Virus record (IMG/VR): IMGVR_UViG_3300036883_000046 | Location: 1 to 28,207 of that record | From: a virus | Direction: 5' to 3' (one strand) | Length of the DNA: 28,207 nt | Shown: piece by piece, positions 1 to 6,733 of the stretch | Position numbering within the stretch: position 1 is the stretch's first letter | Layout: every line of letters starts with the position of its first letter | The notes under the pieces: generated by a model | The model's database searches: none | Seen by the model: only the letters and a program-made list of their open reading frames with translations | Told to the model about the DNA's origin: nothing | Program-made: the position numbers and the translations under genes

Positions 1-13
1 TGATTGTTGCCAT
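1..13 (-). CDS. Start of next late gene (5' end only)
   Basis: A start codon on the minus strand (CAT on the plus strand at 11-13) is followed by GCA ACA ATC, so the product begins M-A-T-I before leaving the window. A strong ribosome site, AGGGAGG, lies 6 nt upstream, between this start and the stop of the preceding gene at 26. It continues the head gene operon downstream of the capsid gene. Function cannot be judged from four codons. Confidence 0.6.
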
Positions 14-25
14 GAACGGCCTCCC

Positions 26-682
26 TTAGATGATGTCGCAGCCAACGAGCACGTCGACCAAGCCGGCTGTGAGAGCCGACAAAACCGATGCCTGTCTGCC
101 GAACGGTTGATAGGTTGCCGAGCTTCCGGCCGCGATTGAGTTCATGCTGAGAGTTCCTGCAACCGGAACTAGCCATGAGCCAATTCCAGCGGCAGACGAA
201 CCAGAGCAATACGCCTGCGACAAGAAGCCGGCGACTTGGATCATGATGTAGGAACCGACAAGTTGCGCCGCCGTCAAAGACGTGAGCGAAGTCGTGTTCA
301 ACATCATGAATCCGGCCGGGAAATTCAACCCGAGGGTCGTCCCTCCCAATGCCTCAGTCGTGATTCCGGTGACTGTCGTGTAGGTTTCGTCCGTCCAGTA
401 GACCGGAGCCGGAGCCGCAGCGGTCGTCAGGTTCCCCGTGGTGATTGCCGAAGTCGACAAATACTGGACGAGCATGAAGATTGCCGGAGAACCGCTTGGA
501 TTCGCCTGCAAACTCGTAGCGCCAGTGGTTGTACTGGTTACGCCGAAATACCTCTGACCGAGCACTTGGTTCTCGCCCAATCCCTTCCACGGAGCAAATG
601 CGGTCGTGGGGTTGTAGAGATAGGTACGAGTTAAGCCTGTGTCGATCTGAAGAAGTTGATTGCTTACACCGAAAATTGCCAT
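26..682 (-). CDS. Probable head/virion structural protein downstream of capsid
   Basis: A 218-residue protein rich in Ser, Thr, Ala and Gly, with no visible signal peptide, cysteine cluster or enzyme motif. It starts 15 nt after the capsid stop with a clear AAAGGAG ribosome site 6 nt before ATG. The long runs of small and beta-forming residues, such as TSTTTGATS and SSATYQPF, are typical of virion decoration, head-completion or fibre-like proteins. The position directly after the major capsid gene supports a structural role. The exact role (decoration, head closure or other) is not readable; structural assignment is inference from position and composition. Confidence 0.55.
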   Translation of the reverse strand: MAIFGVSNQLLQIDTGLTRTYLYNPTTAFAPWKGLGENQVLGQRYFGVTSTTTGATSLQANPSGSPAIFMLVQYLSTSAITTGNLTTAAAPAPVYWTDETYTTVTGITTEALGGTTLGLNFPAGFMMLNTTSLTSLTAAQLVGSYIMIQVAGFLSQAYCSGSSAAGIGSWLVPVAGTLSMNSIAAGSSATYQPFGRQASVLSALTAGLVDVLVGCDII

Positions 683-697
683 GTCATTCTCCTTTTC

Positions 698-1678
698 TCA
701 CAGGCCGCTAAAGTTCAGATTAAACATGAGCCTTGGCGCATCGAACACCAAGTCGCCGTCATAGAAATACTGGCCGGCCACGTCGTCAGTGTTCTGCGCT
801 TCCTTCCACCCCGAGAACCCGAAAGCGTACTTCGGAATCGTCGACACGTAGAAGAAGATGTAGTTGGTGTTGAAGCCGTACATCTGGTAGGCACCGCCCA
901 GCGTACTCAGGTACTGGTCGACAACCACCTGGGATCCATTCCAGAAGAACGAGCGGAATCCAACGTGAACGTCGGAGGTCTCGTCATTGAACCGCTGTTG
1001 CGGCTGGAGCTTGTTCCACATAGCATCCCACACCGGCTGTGTGGTCGTAATCATGTCGACCTTCTCCTGGCCGAACCATGACGCACCGTAAGCCGTCTGC
1101 ACAGCGCCCAGCGAGAATGCCGATGGAGCCGCGTAGTAAGCGTTGATGCCAGTGTTAGCCGCCGATGCGATGTCGGTTCTGGTGACACCGCCATACGTCG
1201 GATAGTTGGCCGGGATATTGATGGCCGCTGCCGCGCCGTCCAGATCGGTCGTAGAGTTCAACGAAGTCGAACCGTCTAGGCCGCCGTCTCCGTACAGGTT
1301 AATCGCAAGCAACTGCGCCATCGTACCGGAAGCGTTAATCATCTTCGAGCCGATGAAACTCAAAGCGCCTTCGGGACCACGGTTCAAAACCTGATCGGAC
1401 CCATACAATGTGACGTTTACATAATATTGCTTCACATTGAAATAGAGCGCCGTGTCGGTCTGCACTGCGGATATGTCGAAGGCTTGGCCGCGCTGGTAGG
1501 AGCCGCCCTTGAGGGGCGCGTACATGATGTTGTGGCGGATCGTTAGACCGCCCTCGAACTGGAAGCGTCTTTTGTTCTTGAGCCGAGTCAGGACCGGCGA
1601 GTTCTTGAACACGGAGTCCACGATTCTCGGTACGATCTTGTCAACGGTTTTGCTCGTGAGGTCATTATAAGTGAGCAC
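698..1678 (-). CDS. Major capsid protein
   Basis: A 326-residue protein of the size expected for an HK97-fold major capsid protein, encoded just downstream of a scaffold-like gene and in a packaging/head operon. The N-terminal part (about residues 20-70) has the recognisable pattern of these proteins: a helix with NSPVLTRLKNKR, then FEGGLTIRHNIMYAPLKGG. Further on are GSDQVLNRGPEGALSFIGSK and a C-terminal domain rich in aromatics. The start is GTG: the frame upstream has no ATG, GTG or TTG before a stop, and GAGG sits 7 nt before it. No cleavage site or fused protease is seen. The assignment rests on context and sequence pattern; no database check was possible. Confidence 0.85.
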   Translation of the reverse strand: MLTYNDLTSKTVDKIVPRIVDSVFKNSPVLTRLKNKRRFQFEGGLTIRHNIMYAPLKGGSYQRGQAFDISAVQTDTALYFNVKQYYVNVTLYGSDQVLNRGPEGALSFIGSKMINASGTMAQLLAINLYGDGGLDGSTSLNSTTDLDGAAAAINIPANYPTYGGVTRTDIASAANTGINAYYAAPSAFSLGAVQTAYGASWFGQEKVDMITTTQPVWDAMWNKLQPQQRFNDETSDVHVGFRSFFWNGSQVVVDQYLSTLGGAYQMYGFNTNYIFFYVSTIPKYAFGFSGWKEAQNTDDVAGQYFYDGDLVFDAPRLMFNLNFSGL

Positions 1679-1860
1679 GTTAAAGCCTCGATTCCGCCCA
1701 TTCGGGCCTGAGATGCTGACAACTCGGCTTTCGCCGCTTCATCGTTCAACAGGCTCTGCTAACGCTTCCTGTTGACTCATCCCTGCCAATCCCGAGTGGG
1801 TTCTGCACGAGGCTTCCCGCTTACAGATTGCAGTTGCGGTTTTGAAAGAACCGCAAAACT
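1679..1860 (-). promoter_or_regulatory. Structured untranslated leader of the capsid gene
   Basis: 182 bp without a credible gene, in an operon where other gaps are usually below 70 bp. In mRNA sense it contains four hairpins in series. TTGCGGTT/AACCGCAA (8 bp, 1834-1856) follows the scaffold stop. CAACAGG/CCTGTTG (7 bp, 1747-1774) is next. CGGC-GAAA-GCCG (1725-1736) has a GNRA tetraloop on the transcribed strand. GCCC-GAAT-GGGC (1696-1707) lies about 18 nt before the GTG start. None is followed by a T run, so these look like mRNA stabilisers, processing sites or translational control elements rather than terminators. Two 13- and 20-codon ORFs here were not accepted as genes. Confidence 0.55.
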
Positions 1861-2787
1861 CTAAACCTTGCCGGCCTGGATCAATTCCTTTGCTCCCTCG
1901 ACAACTCCTGCTTGTACGAGATCGCGTACATCAACCGGACCCTTGTCGCTGCCTGCGCTGTCATCCAACGCCTTTTGCAAAAGTCCCTTGGCATCACCGC
2001 CAAACTGTTGCGGAATGAAACGCTCCCCGCCGCCCGCCGGCATTCCACGATCCGCAAGCCGCTTGTTGACTTCAGCTTCGATGTCGGCCTCACGCTGCTT
2101 CTTGGCCTTCACTGGCTCCATCAGTTTGTCTTCGAGAGCGTAAGGGTCAAACTTGTTCTCCTTACTCATCATCTCGAAAAACTCTTTCTGCTTGTCCGGC
2201 GTCCACTTCTCCCCGGATTCCTTCTCGTATCGTAGCGCCACAACTCCATTGGCTGCGGCAAATCCAGCTACAAACGGGATGGTCTCCGAGTTGAACTTCG
2301 CTTCACGGGCCGTGAATCCATCCTCTACGGCCTTCTTCGTCTCGGCTGCGTAGAGTGCGGTTGCTTCTTCCCGCGTCAAACCGCCAGCTTGCTTGGCGAT
2401 CTCCTGAACTTTCTTCGTAACCAGTTCGTCCAACTGCTTCGGGTCCATGTCTCCTCCAAGAGCTTTTGCCGCTTCAATCTGCCGTTCGAGTTCTGCCTTC
2501 TGGTCAGTCCAAAGGACTTTCCCTTCAGAATCGAGAACGCCTGCCTCTTCCAGAGCATGAAGTCTGTCGTAGGCTTCCTGCGACCAAGGCTCCATCTTTG
2601 CCTTGTACGCCACGGCTTCCTCGTACACAGTCTCTTTCGACTTCAACTCGTTCTGCTTGCGGCTGTAGTCGTCTTGGCGAAGCCACCCGCCTTTTAGTTC
2701 GGGTTCCTTTGCAAAAAGGTTGTCAATGAGCGTCTTCTCTTGGGCACTGAGCGCAGAGTAAATCTCTTCAAAGGTCTTGACTGCCAT
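1861..2787 (-). CDS. Probable capsid scaffolding protein
   Basis: A 308-residue, strongly charged and mainly helical protein, rich in Glu, Lys, Ala and Gln. There is an extended coiled-coil-like stretch around residues 90-135 and another near 215-245, and no cysteines or enzyme motif. Such proteins directly upstream of the major capsid gene are typically internal scaffolds that guide procapsid assembly and then leave. Around residues 170-210 it reads FVAGFAAANGVVALRYEKESGEKWTPDK, a more compact part. There is no serine protease signature, so maturation protease activity is not supported. The start has GAAGGA 8 nt upstream of ATG. Role is inferred from position and composition. Confidence 0.65.
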   Translation of the reverse strand: MAVKTFEEIYSALSAQEKTLIDNLFAKEPELKGGWLRQDDYSRKQNELKSKETVYEEAVAYKAKMEPWSQEAYDRLHALEEAGVLDSEGKVLWTDQKAELERQIEAAKALGGDMDPKQLDELVTKKVQEIAKQAGGLTREEATALYAAETKKAVEDGFTAREAKFNSETIPFVAGFAAANGVVALRYEKESGEKWTPDKQKEFFEMMSKENKFDPYALEDKLMEPVKAKKQREADIEAEVNKRLADRGMPAGGGERFIPQQFGGDAKGLLQKALDDSAGSDKGPVDVRDLVQAGVVEGAKELIQAGKV

Positions 2788-2853
2788 CTCCCTTGTCCTT
2801 CCTCGCTTCCCTCATCGGGCTCCGTCGAGGCTACGGGCTGCGGGTGTTAATGA

Positions 2854-3207
2854 TTATCCGGGCATCTGCCCCGGCATCGGAGGTAACTGAGGTTGCGGTG
2901 GGGGTGCGCCTGCTCCAGCCGCCGGAGGAGGACCTGCCATTCCCCCTGGCTGAGATTGAGGCCCCTTTTGCTGCGCCATTGCCGCTCCGGTCTTCAAGAT
3001 GGCGATGGCTCTTGTTGCATAGGTGCGGAACGTGTCGTCGTTCACACCCATTGCAATTTTCTCGATTGTCGAAACAGCCAAATCGATTTGGTTCTTGCCC
3101 ACTTGCTCTTGAGCTTGCCCAATTGCTGAACCGAACCCGCTGCCGCCTGGAGGCCCCATTTGGGCCTGGGCTTGTGGTGACATCGGCGGTCTGTCGATTG
3201 GAGGCAT
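2854..3207 (-). CDS. Pro/Gly/Gln-rich small protein of the head operon
   Basis: A 117-residue protein with low-complexity ends and a helical middle. Residues 1-25 and 85-117 are rich in Pro, Gly, Gln, Met and Ala (MPPIDRPPMSPQAQAQ at the start, PPPQPQLPPMPGQMPG at the end). The core, about residues 30-75, could form helices (AIGQAQEQVGKNQIDLAVSTIEKIAMG). Its ATG shares one base with the TGA of the preceding gene (TGATG), so translation is probably coupled. Genes of this type between portal and scaffold are often minor virion or assembly proteins. Family not recognised. Confidence 0.6.
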   Translation of the reverse strand: MPPIDRPPMSPQAQAQMGPPGGSGFGSAIGQAQEQVGKNQIDLAVSTIEKIAMGVNDDTFRTYATRAIAILKTGAAMAQQKGPQSQPGGMAGPPPAAGAGAPPPQPQLPPMPGQMPG

Positions 3208-3407
3208 CAGAATTCCGAGTTCCCAACCTGCGTTTTGCCGGTCTTCACGTTGACACTCGTGCCACGCGGTTCAACCGTGGTCATATCGCCTTCGTCAATG
3301 AAGGTTCCAACGGCTGCGAACTCGCCCTTCTTCATCTTCGGCGCCGAAGTCGCATCATAGTGACCGCCTACTGCAATGGGTGCGGCCATGCCCTTTCCAT
3401 CTTTCAT
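3207..3407 (-). CDS. Small protein of unknown function, head operon
   Basis: A 66-residue protein, basic at the N-terminus (MKDGKGMAAP) with a predicted beta-rich middle containing KMKKGEFAAVGTFIDEGDM and TSVNVKTGKTQVGNSEF. The ribosome site GAGGAAT lies 3-4 nt before ATG. The stop TGA overlaps the ATG of the next gene by one base, which supports both as real. No membrane segment or metal site. The function is not known; position suggests a minor head or assembly role. Confidence 0.55.
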   Translation of the reverse strand: MKDGKGMAAPIAVGGHYDATSAPKMKKGEFAAVGTFIDEGDMTTVEPRGTSVNVKTGKTQVGNSEF

Positions 3408-3440
3408 GTGATTCCTCGTCGGATGGTTTGCTTGAGTTAA

Positions 3441-3490
3441 GGGGAGAGCTTTTGGCCCTCCCCCACTTGCTGCCGGTCAAAACCGGCTAG
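3441..3490 (-). terminator. Paired hairpins between the tiny basic gene and the next gene
   Basis: In the transcribed (minus) sense the first hairpin is GCCGG-TTTTGA-CCGGC at about 3473-3488, just after the stop of the 17-codon gene. It is followed by GGGGAG...CTCCCC at 3441-3463 and then TTAACT. The second has only a poor T run. The pair could be partial terminators or attenuators that set the ratio between portal and capsid-side transcripts. There is no gene in this stretch. Confidence 0.4.
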
Positions 3491-3496
3491 CTCCGA

Positions 3497-3550
3497 TTAG
3501 CGCCGTACGTGCTTGACACGGGCCTTCTTGCCACGCTTGGTCTCGAACAT
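3497..3550 (-). CDS. 17-residue strongly basic peptide
   Basis: An ATG preceded by a textbook AAAGGAG ribosome site at 6 nt opens a 17-codon frame, MFETKRGKKARVKHVRR, ending in TAA. Eight of 17 residues are Lys or Arg and there is one His. It stands alone between the portal gene (196 bp upstream) and the paired hairpins. The strong ribosome site and the isolated position argue for a translated peptide, perhaps nucleic-acid binding, or a leader peptide. A competing GTG-started 43-codon frame over the same stretch lacks a good ribosome site. Confidence 0.45.
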   Translation of the reverse strand: MFETKRGKKARVKHVRR

Positions 3551-3745
3551 GGGATGCTCCTTTCCGGGTAGTTCGCCCTGGGTTTTATTTCGCCGGTGTT
3601 CTGGTTGCGGCCTCTCACCGCTGTACTGCTGGCGATCCCCGGAATGGATACCGGAGGTCTAATGCAGCAAGTAGTTAACTTGCCTCATTGAGCAAATGAT
3701 TAAACAATTGTCCGAATGATTTCAAGCGAAATCGTAAAGAGAAAA
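3551..3745 (-). promoter_or_regulatory. Intergenic region with candidate promoter for the capsid part of the operon
   Basis: 195 bp without an accepted gene. Reading in the transcribed sense, TTGAAA (3720-3725), a 17-bp spacer and TAATCA (3697-3702) resemble a weak sigma70 promoter. The stretch is AT-rich right after the portal stop. A 6-bp hairpin, GCAAGT/ACTTGC (3667-3683), follows the -10 box. This could let the scaffold and capsid genes be transcribed independently of the long operon. The match is imperfect at -10. Confidence 0.35.
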
Positions 3746-5608
3746 TTATTTATGGTGTGCCGCTCCCGGCTTTATGCCAGCAGCAGCCGCCGCAAGCGCC
3801 ATCTGCTTTGCCTCTTCCGCAAGCTCTTCATCGTTCTCTTTCTGGTCTATATTCCAATCTGGAACAGCGATGGCAAAAAACTTCTTGCGGCTCAAATCTC
3901 GATTCTTTCTCAGTCCGGCCGCAATCGAAATACGGTCCTGGCGCTGGAATCCGAACAACGATCCCTGCTCGCATTCAAAGCCGAACTTACGGACGTGCGA
4001 TTCAGAGTTCACACCTTCAGGTATCAAACTTCCCGGCCTATCGTCGATGTCCTCTTTCGTTAGTCCATCCATACCGAGAGTTTCAACGCGCCTTGCAGCG
4101 TCATAGAACTGTAGTGCTGTTCCGGTCCACAATTCTCCAACTTCATTCACGCCCGTCTCAACGTTTGCGGCTTTGAACCTGATTGGTGTTGTCTTCGAGA
4201 ACTGAATCTTTTCGAGTGTGTCTCCACCTGGAACCTGCTTCTTCCCGAGAGCTTGATTAACAGCATCGGTCCCTGAGTTCTCCTTGATCGTCCTTCTGAG
4301 CATCTCAAGCACTGGCAGTGGGTAGTTTCCAATATTTGGAGGAGCCTGCCACGTCGGACCTGTAATGGCATTCGAGTTGAAAGAGATTTTCAGGTTTGGC
4401 TTGTTGGCGTCTATAGCCTTCAATGCGTCTGGGTGAATAGCCGATTTTGGAGCCATCAAAGCCGGTGCTAGTGCTCTCTTCACAGCCAACAACAATCCCG
4501 ACATAATCTGGTTCATGATGTCGTTTGTGTCCATCCACGGCTTCAATACACTCAAAGCGTACTGCTGCCACGGGACCGAGTGAAGACCCATCAAAACGAA
4601 TGGCCTCTTGCGGTGGTAGTAGGGGTTGGGCTCATCGTATAGGGTCACTTTGTTCGAACGAATCACAAGCCTCCCACGAGGATAGAGCTTCTCTTCTGGT
4701 TTAACCCAGTATCCCCACGGTGCGCTGTTTGGGCTCTTTCCATCCCCAGGCCCCATCCATAATGTGTTGCGGCTTTCATTGATCGAATCGTCGTTCATCC
4801 AGAACTCGACTACTTCTGCCTCTGGATACTTGCTTCTCGCGCTCGACGCCTCAGACCCTCCCATAATACGTTTCCAGCCGGAATTCAACTGCTCAAACAA
4901 TTGCGGCATGACCGTTGGAGGAACCTGTGGCTCAACACCGTAGGTGCTGTAATCTTCCTGCGGACGAACGTGCTTGCCCATATTCGGATAGGCTCTCTTG
5001 ATCCAGTCGAGCGTCTCCCGGCGCCGGTAGATCACCATCTCGTCTTCTTGAAGATCATGAGGTCTTGTAGGCCCAAGCCGCATCAGGGCCTTGGGGTTCA
5101 AATGCTTCATGGAGATGTCGGCGTCACACGCATCCCCGCTCGTCCCTCTGGCAAACCGATTCCAGTAGAGGAGGACCGGCGAAGTCGTGAACATTCCGAA
5201 CATTGTCCAGAACGCAAGCGTTTGATTGAATTTGTCCCTGCGAGCCCAACCCTTGACCATCGCATTCAGAATCTTTGCGGTCTTCGAATAATCACCAGCA
5301 AACCCAACTTCCGAGATATGGAAGATCGGCCTTACATCGGTGAGCAGTCCTATCGTCTCCCAAAAATTCGAGAGAACCTCGTTCGACACCGGCTTTGGCC
5401 TGTAATTGGGGAGTTTCTCGCGCCATTGGATTCCGGCCAGATAATCGATAGCCTCATCCATTGCCTTCAGTTCTGGAGTGGTCTTTTGGCGCGCAATTCC
5501 CTCGCTGAAACAGCCGTCAAGGAAATCGGCCATCTTGGAATAATATTCCAACAGATAGCGGTCTTCTACTTCAGGAGTCTTAGGAATGGGAGCTTGAAAG
5601 TCTGCCAT
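3746..5608 (-). CDS. Portal protein
   Basis: A 620-residue protein, soluble and helical, of the size of large phage portals and placed between the terminase and the scaffold/capsid genes, the usual place for the portal. It forms the dodecameric ring at the capsid vertex through which DNA enters. Visible features are an aromatic N-terminal region (RYLLEYYSKMADFLDGCF), a middle part rich in Trp and Pro (GYWVKPEEKLYPRGRLVIRS), the helical segment LEMLRRTIKENSGTDAVNQ near residue 430 and an Ala-rich C-terminal end (EEAKQMALAAAAAGIKP). No clear ribosome site precedes the ATG, which is 44 bp after the previous stop. Assignment is by size, position and character. Confidence 0.75.
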   Translation of the reverse strand: MADFQAPIPKTPEVEDRYLLEYYSKMADFLDGCFSEGIARQKTTPELKAMDEAIDYLAGIQWREKLPNYRPKPVSNEVLSNFWETIGLLTDVRPIFHISEVGFAGDYSKTAKILNAMVKGWARRDKFNQTLAFWTMFGMFTTSPVLLYWNRFARGTSGDACDADISMKHLNPKALMRLGPTRPHDLQEDEMVIYRRRETLDWIKRAYPNMGKHVRPQEDYSTYGVEPQVPPTVMPQLFEQLNSGWKRIMGGSEASSARSKYPEAEVVEFWMNDDSINESRNTLWMGPGDGKSPNSAPWGYWVKPEEKLYPRGRLVIRSNKVTLYDEPNPYYHRKRPFVLMGLHSVPWQQYALSVLKPWMDTNDIMNQIMSGLLLAVKRALAPALMAPKSAIHPDALKAIDANKPNLKISFNSNAITGPTWQAPPNIGNYPLPVLEMLRRTIKENSGTDAVNQALGKKQVPGGDTLEKIQFSKTTPIRFKAANVETGVNEVGELWTGTALQFYDAARRVETLGMDGLTKEDIDDRPGSLIPEGVNSESHVRKFGFECEQGSLFGFQRQDRISIAAGLRKNRDLSRKKFFAIAVPDWNIDQKENDEELAEEAKQMALAAAAAGIKPGAAHHK

Positions 5609-5652
5609 GTCGTTTTAATCGTATCTCTCAACAGTTCAGTTTGCTACGAAAA

Positions 5653-6258
5653 TCAGAGCCAGTTGTTCTCAACCACATGCTTGATTACGCGCTCTGCCCA
5701 CAACTTTGCGGTCTCCCCCTGGTCGCGGGCCTTCTCGACTACGGCACCGTAAAGACTTCCCAAGTTGATTAGTACGGCCCCCGGATTGCGCCCCTCGTAA
5801 ATCGCAACGTCCTTCTTCGCTTCATCTGCAATCAACTTGGCGGTTTCAAGTTCCATCGAGAGGTTGTAGACCAACCCAAACAACTCAGATGCGCTTTCAG
5901 GCCGCTTTCCCAATAGTTCCTTCATCCGTTGGAGATCCGCTTCGGGAACGATCACTACCTCCCCCTCAGCCAGCATTTGAATCAATCCAGAGACCGTTGC
6001 GTTTCCCCTGTCTCCAAACTTAGCTTCAAACTTTGTCTTCGCGGTCGGCGGTACAACCACTTCCATCTTGACGTGGTTCGGCTGGACCATCACTGGCGGC
6101 TTAGACTCTTCGTACTTCACTTGCGGGTTCAATCCAAGGAACGCTGCGGTGTCGTTCCATGAATGGCTACTGTTGGCCGAGCACACTAGCTTGCGATGTT
6201 CGGCGTTGACCTGTGCTCCGCATTGCGGGCAGGCATAACGGGTTTTTACGATTGGCAC
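5653..6258 (-). CDS. Zinc-ribbon protein between terminase and portal
   Basis: A 201-residue protein starting at GTG. The ribosome site GAGGAGGG lies 7 nt upstream, which decides this start over a longer frame overlapping the previous gene. An N-terminal zinc-ribbon-like module has CPQCG at about residues 10-14 and a second Cys (CSANSSHSW) near residue 27; only three Cys plus one His are seen, so the metal site is atypical. The rest is helical, with a segment VSGLIQMLAEGEVVIVPEADLQRMKELLGKRP and a long C-terminal helix region. Its function is unknown; position suggests a packaging or assembly accessory. Confidence 0.6.
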   Translation of the reverse strand: MPIVKTRYACPQCGAQVNAEHRKLVCSANSSHSWNDTAAFLGLNPQVKYEESKPPVMVQPNHVKMEVVVPPTAKTKFEAKFGDRGNATVSGLIQMLAEGEVVIVPEADLQRMKELLGKRPESASELFGLVYNLSMELETAKLIADEAKKDVAIYEGRNPGAVLINLGSLYGAVVEKARDQGETAKLWAERVIKHVVENNWL

Positions 6259-6273
6259 TTTCTTTCCCTCCTC

Positions 6274-6290
6274 ATTCCAAATTTTAGAAT
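6274..6290. repeat. Imperfect copy of the TCCAAA-T-TTTGGA palindrome
   Basis: ATTCCAAATTTTAGAAT matches the dispersed palindrome except for one base in the right arm. It overlaps the stop codon of the 144-residue upstream gene and sits just before the ribosome site of the zinc-ribbon gene. It is the only copy inside the packaging block. Confidence 0.5.
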
Positions 6291-6724
6291 TAGTGTTTCG
6301 TCGTTTTGTGATAAGGGCAGCGGCAATGAAATCCCAATCGACAACTGCAATCTGGTTCGGCGTAGAGATCGAGGATTCTCTCCTGTTCCGCAACCTTGCC
6401 TTTCACTTTGTCAGACCAATCTTTATCCACACATCTTTCAAGATCGGATACCGTGATGTTCCGGTAGTAGTAGTTTCCATCCCGCATACGGATTCCACCC
6501 TTGACGCAGATGCACCACTGAGCGGAGCAGCCTAAATCGTTAGGGTTCTCCCTAAAGCCAGTAAATTCCTTCCAAGTCACTTCGCCGGGGCCATTGCCTT
6601 GGAAGTAGTTCTTCCAATCGGTTTGCTTGCAGGTTCTCCAAAATCCACGTAGCCGGTAGAGCATTAAACCGAACCAGCCAACCTCAACTTCTTCGCCGTC
6701 ATGATAAATCACAGATGCTTCCAT
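6290..6724 (-). CDS. Cys-rich protein of unknown function, after terminase
   Basis: A 144-residue protein beginning with a predicted beta region (SVIYHDGEEVEVGWFGLMLYR). It contains CSAQWCICVKGG in the middle and a C-terminal cluster, CSCRLGFHCRCPYHKTTKH, with four Cys and several His that could bind metal. A ribosome site, GAGGAGG, overlaps the end of the terminase gene and lies a few bases before ATG. The family is not recognised. The cluster suggests a structural zinc site at the tail end of the protein. Confidence 0.6.
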   Translation of the reverse strand: MEASVIYHDGEEVEVGWFGLMLYRLRGFWRTCKQTDWKNYFQGNGPGEVTWKEFTGFRENPNDLGCSAQWCICVKGGIRMRDGNYYYRNITVSDLERCVDKDWSDKVKGKVAEQERILDLYAEPDCSCRLGFHCRCPYHKTTKH

Positions 6725-6733
6725 ATTTCCTCC

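Noticed and set aside
1660-1678. TATAAT at the beginning of the capsid gene as a promoter
   Set aside because: No -35 box at 16-18 bp and it would start transcription inside the gene.
1690-1800. Two tiny ORFs (13 and 20 codons) before the capsid gene
   Set aside because: Weak ribosome sites and they coincide with the hairpins; treated as untranslated leader.
4901-5752. 283-codon plus-strand ORF
   Set aside because: It lies entirely opposite the portal and the zinc-ribbon gene, has no ribosome site and low-quality composition; an antisense shadow.
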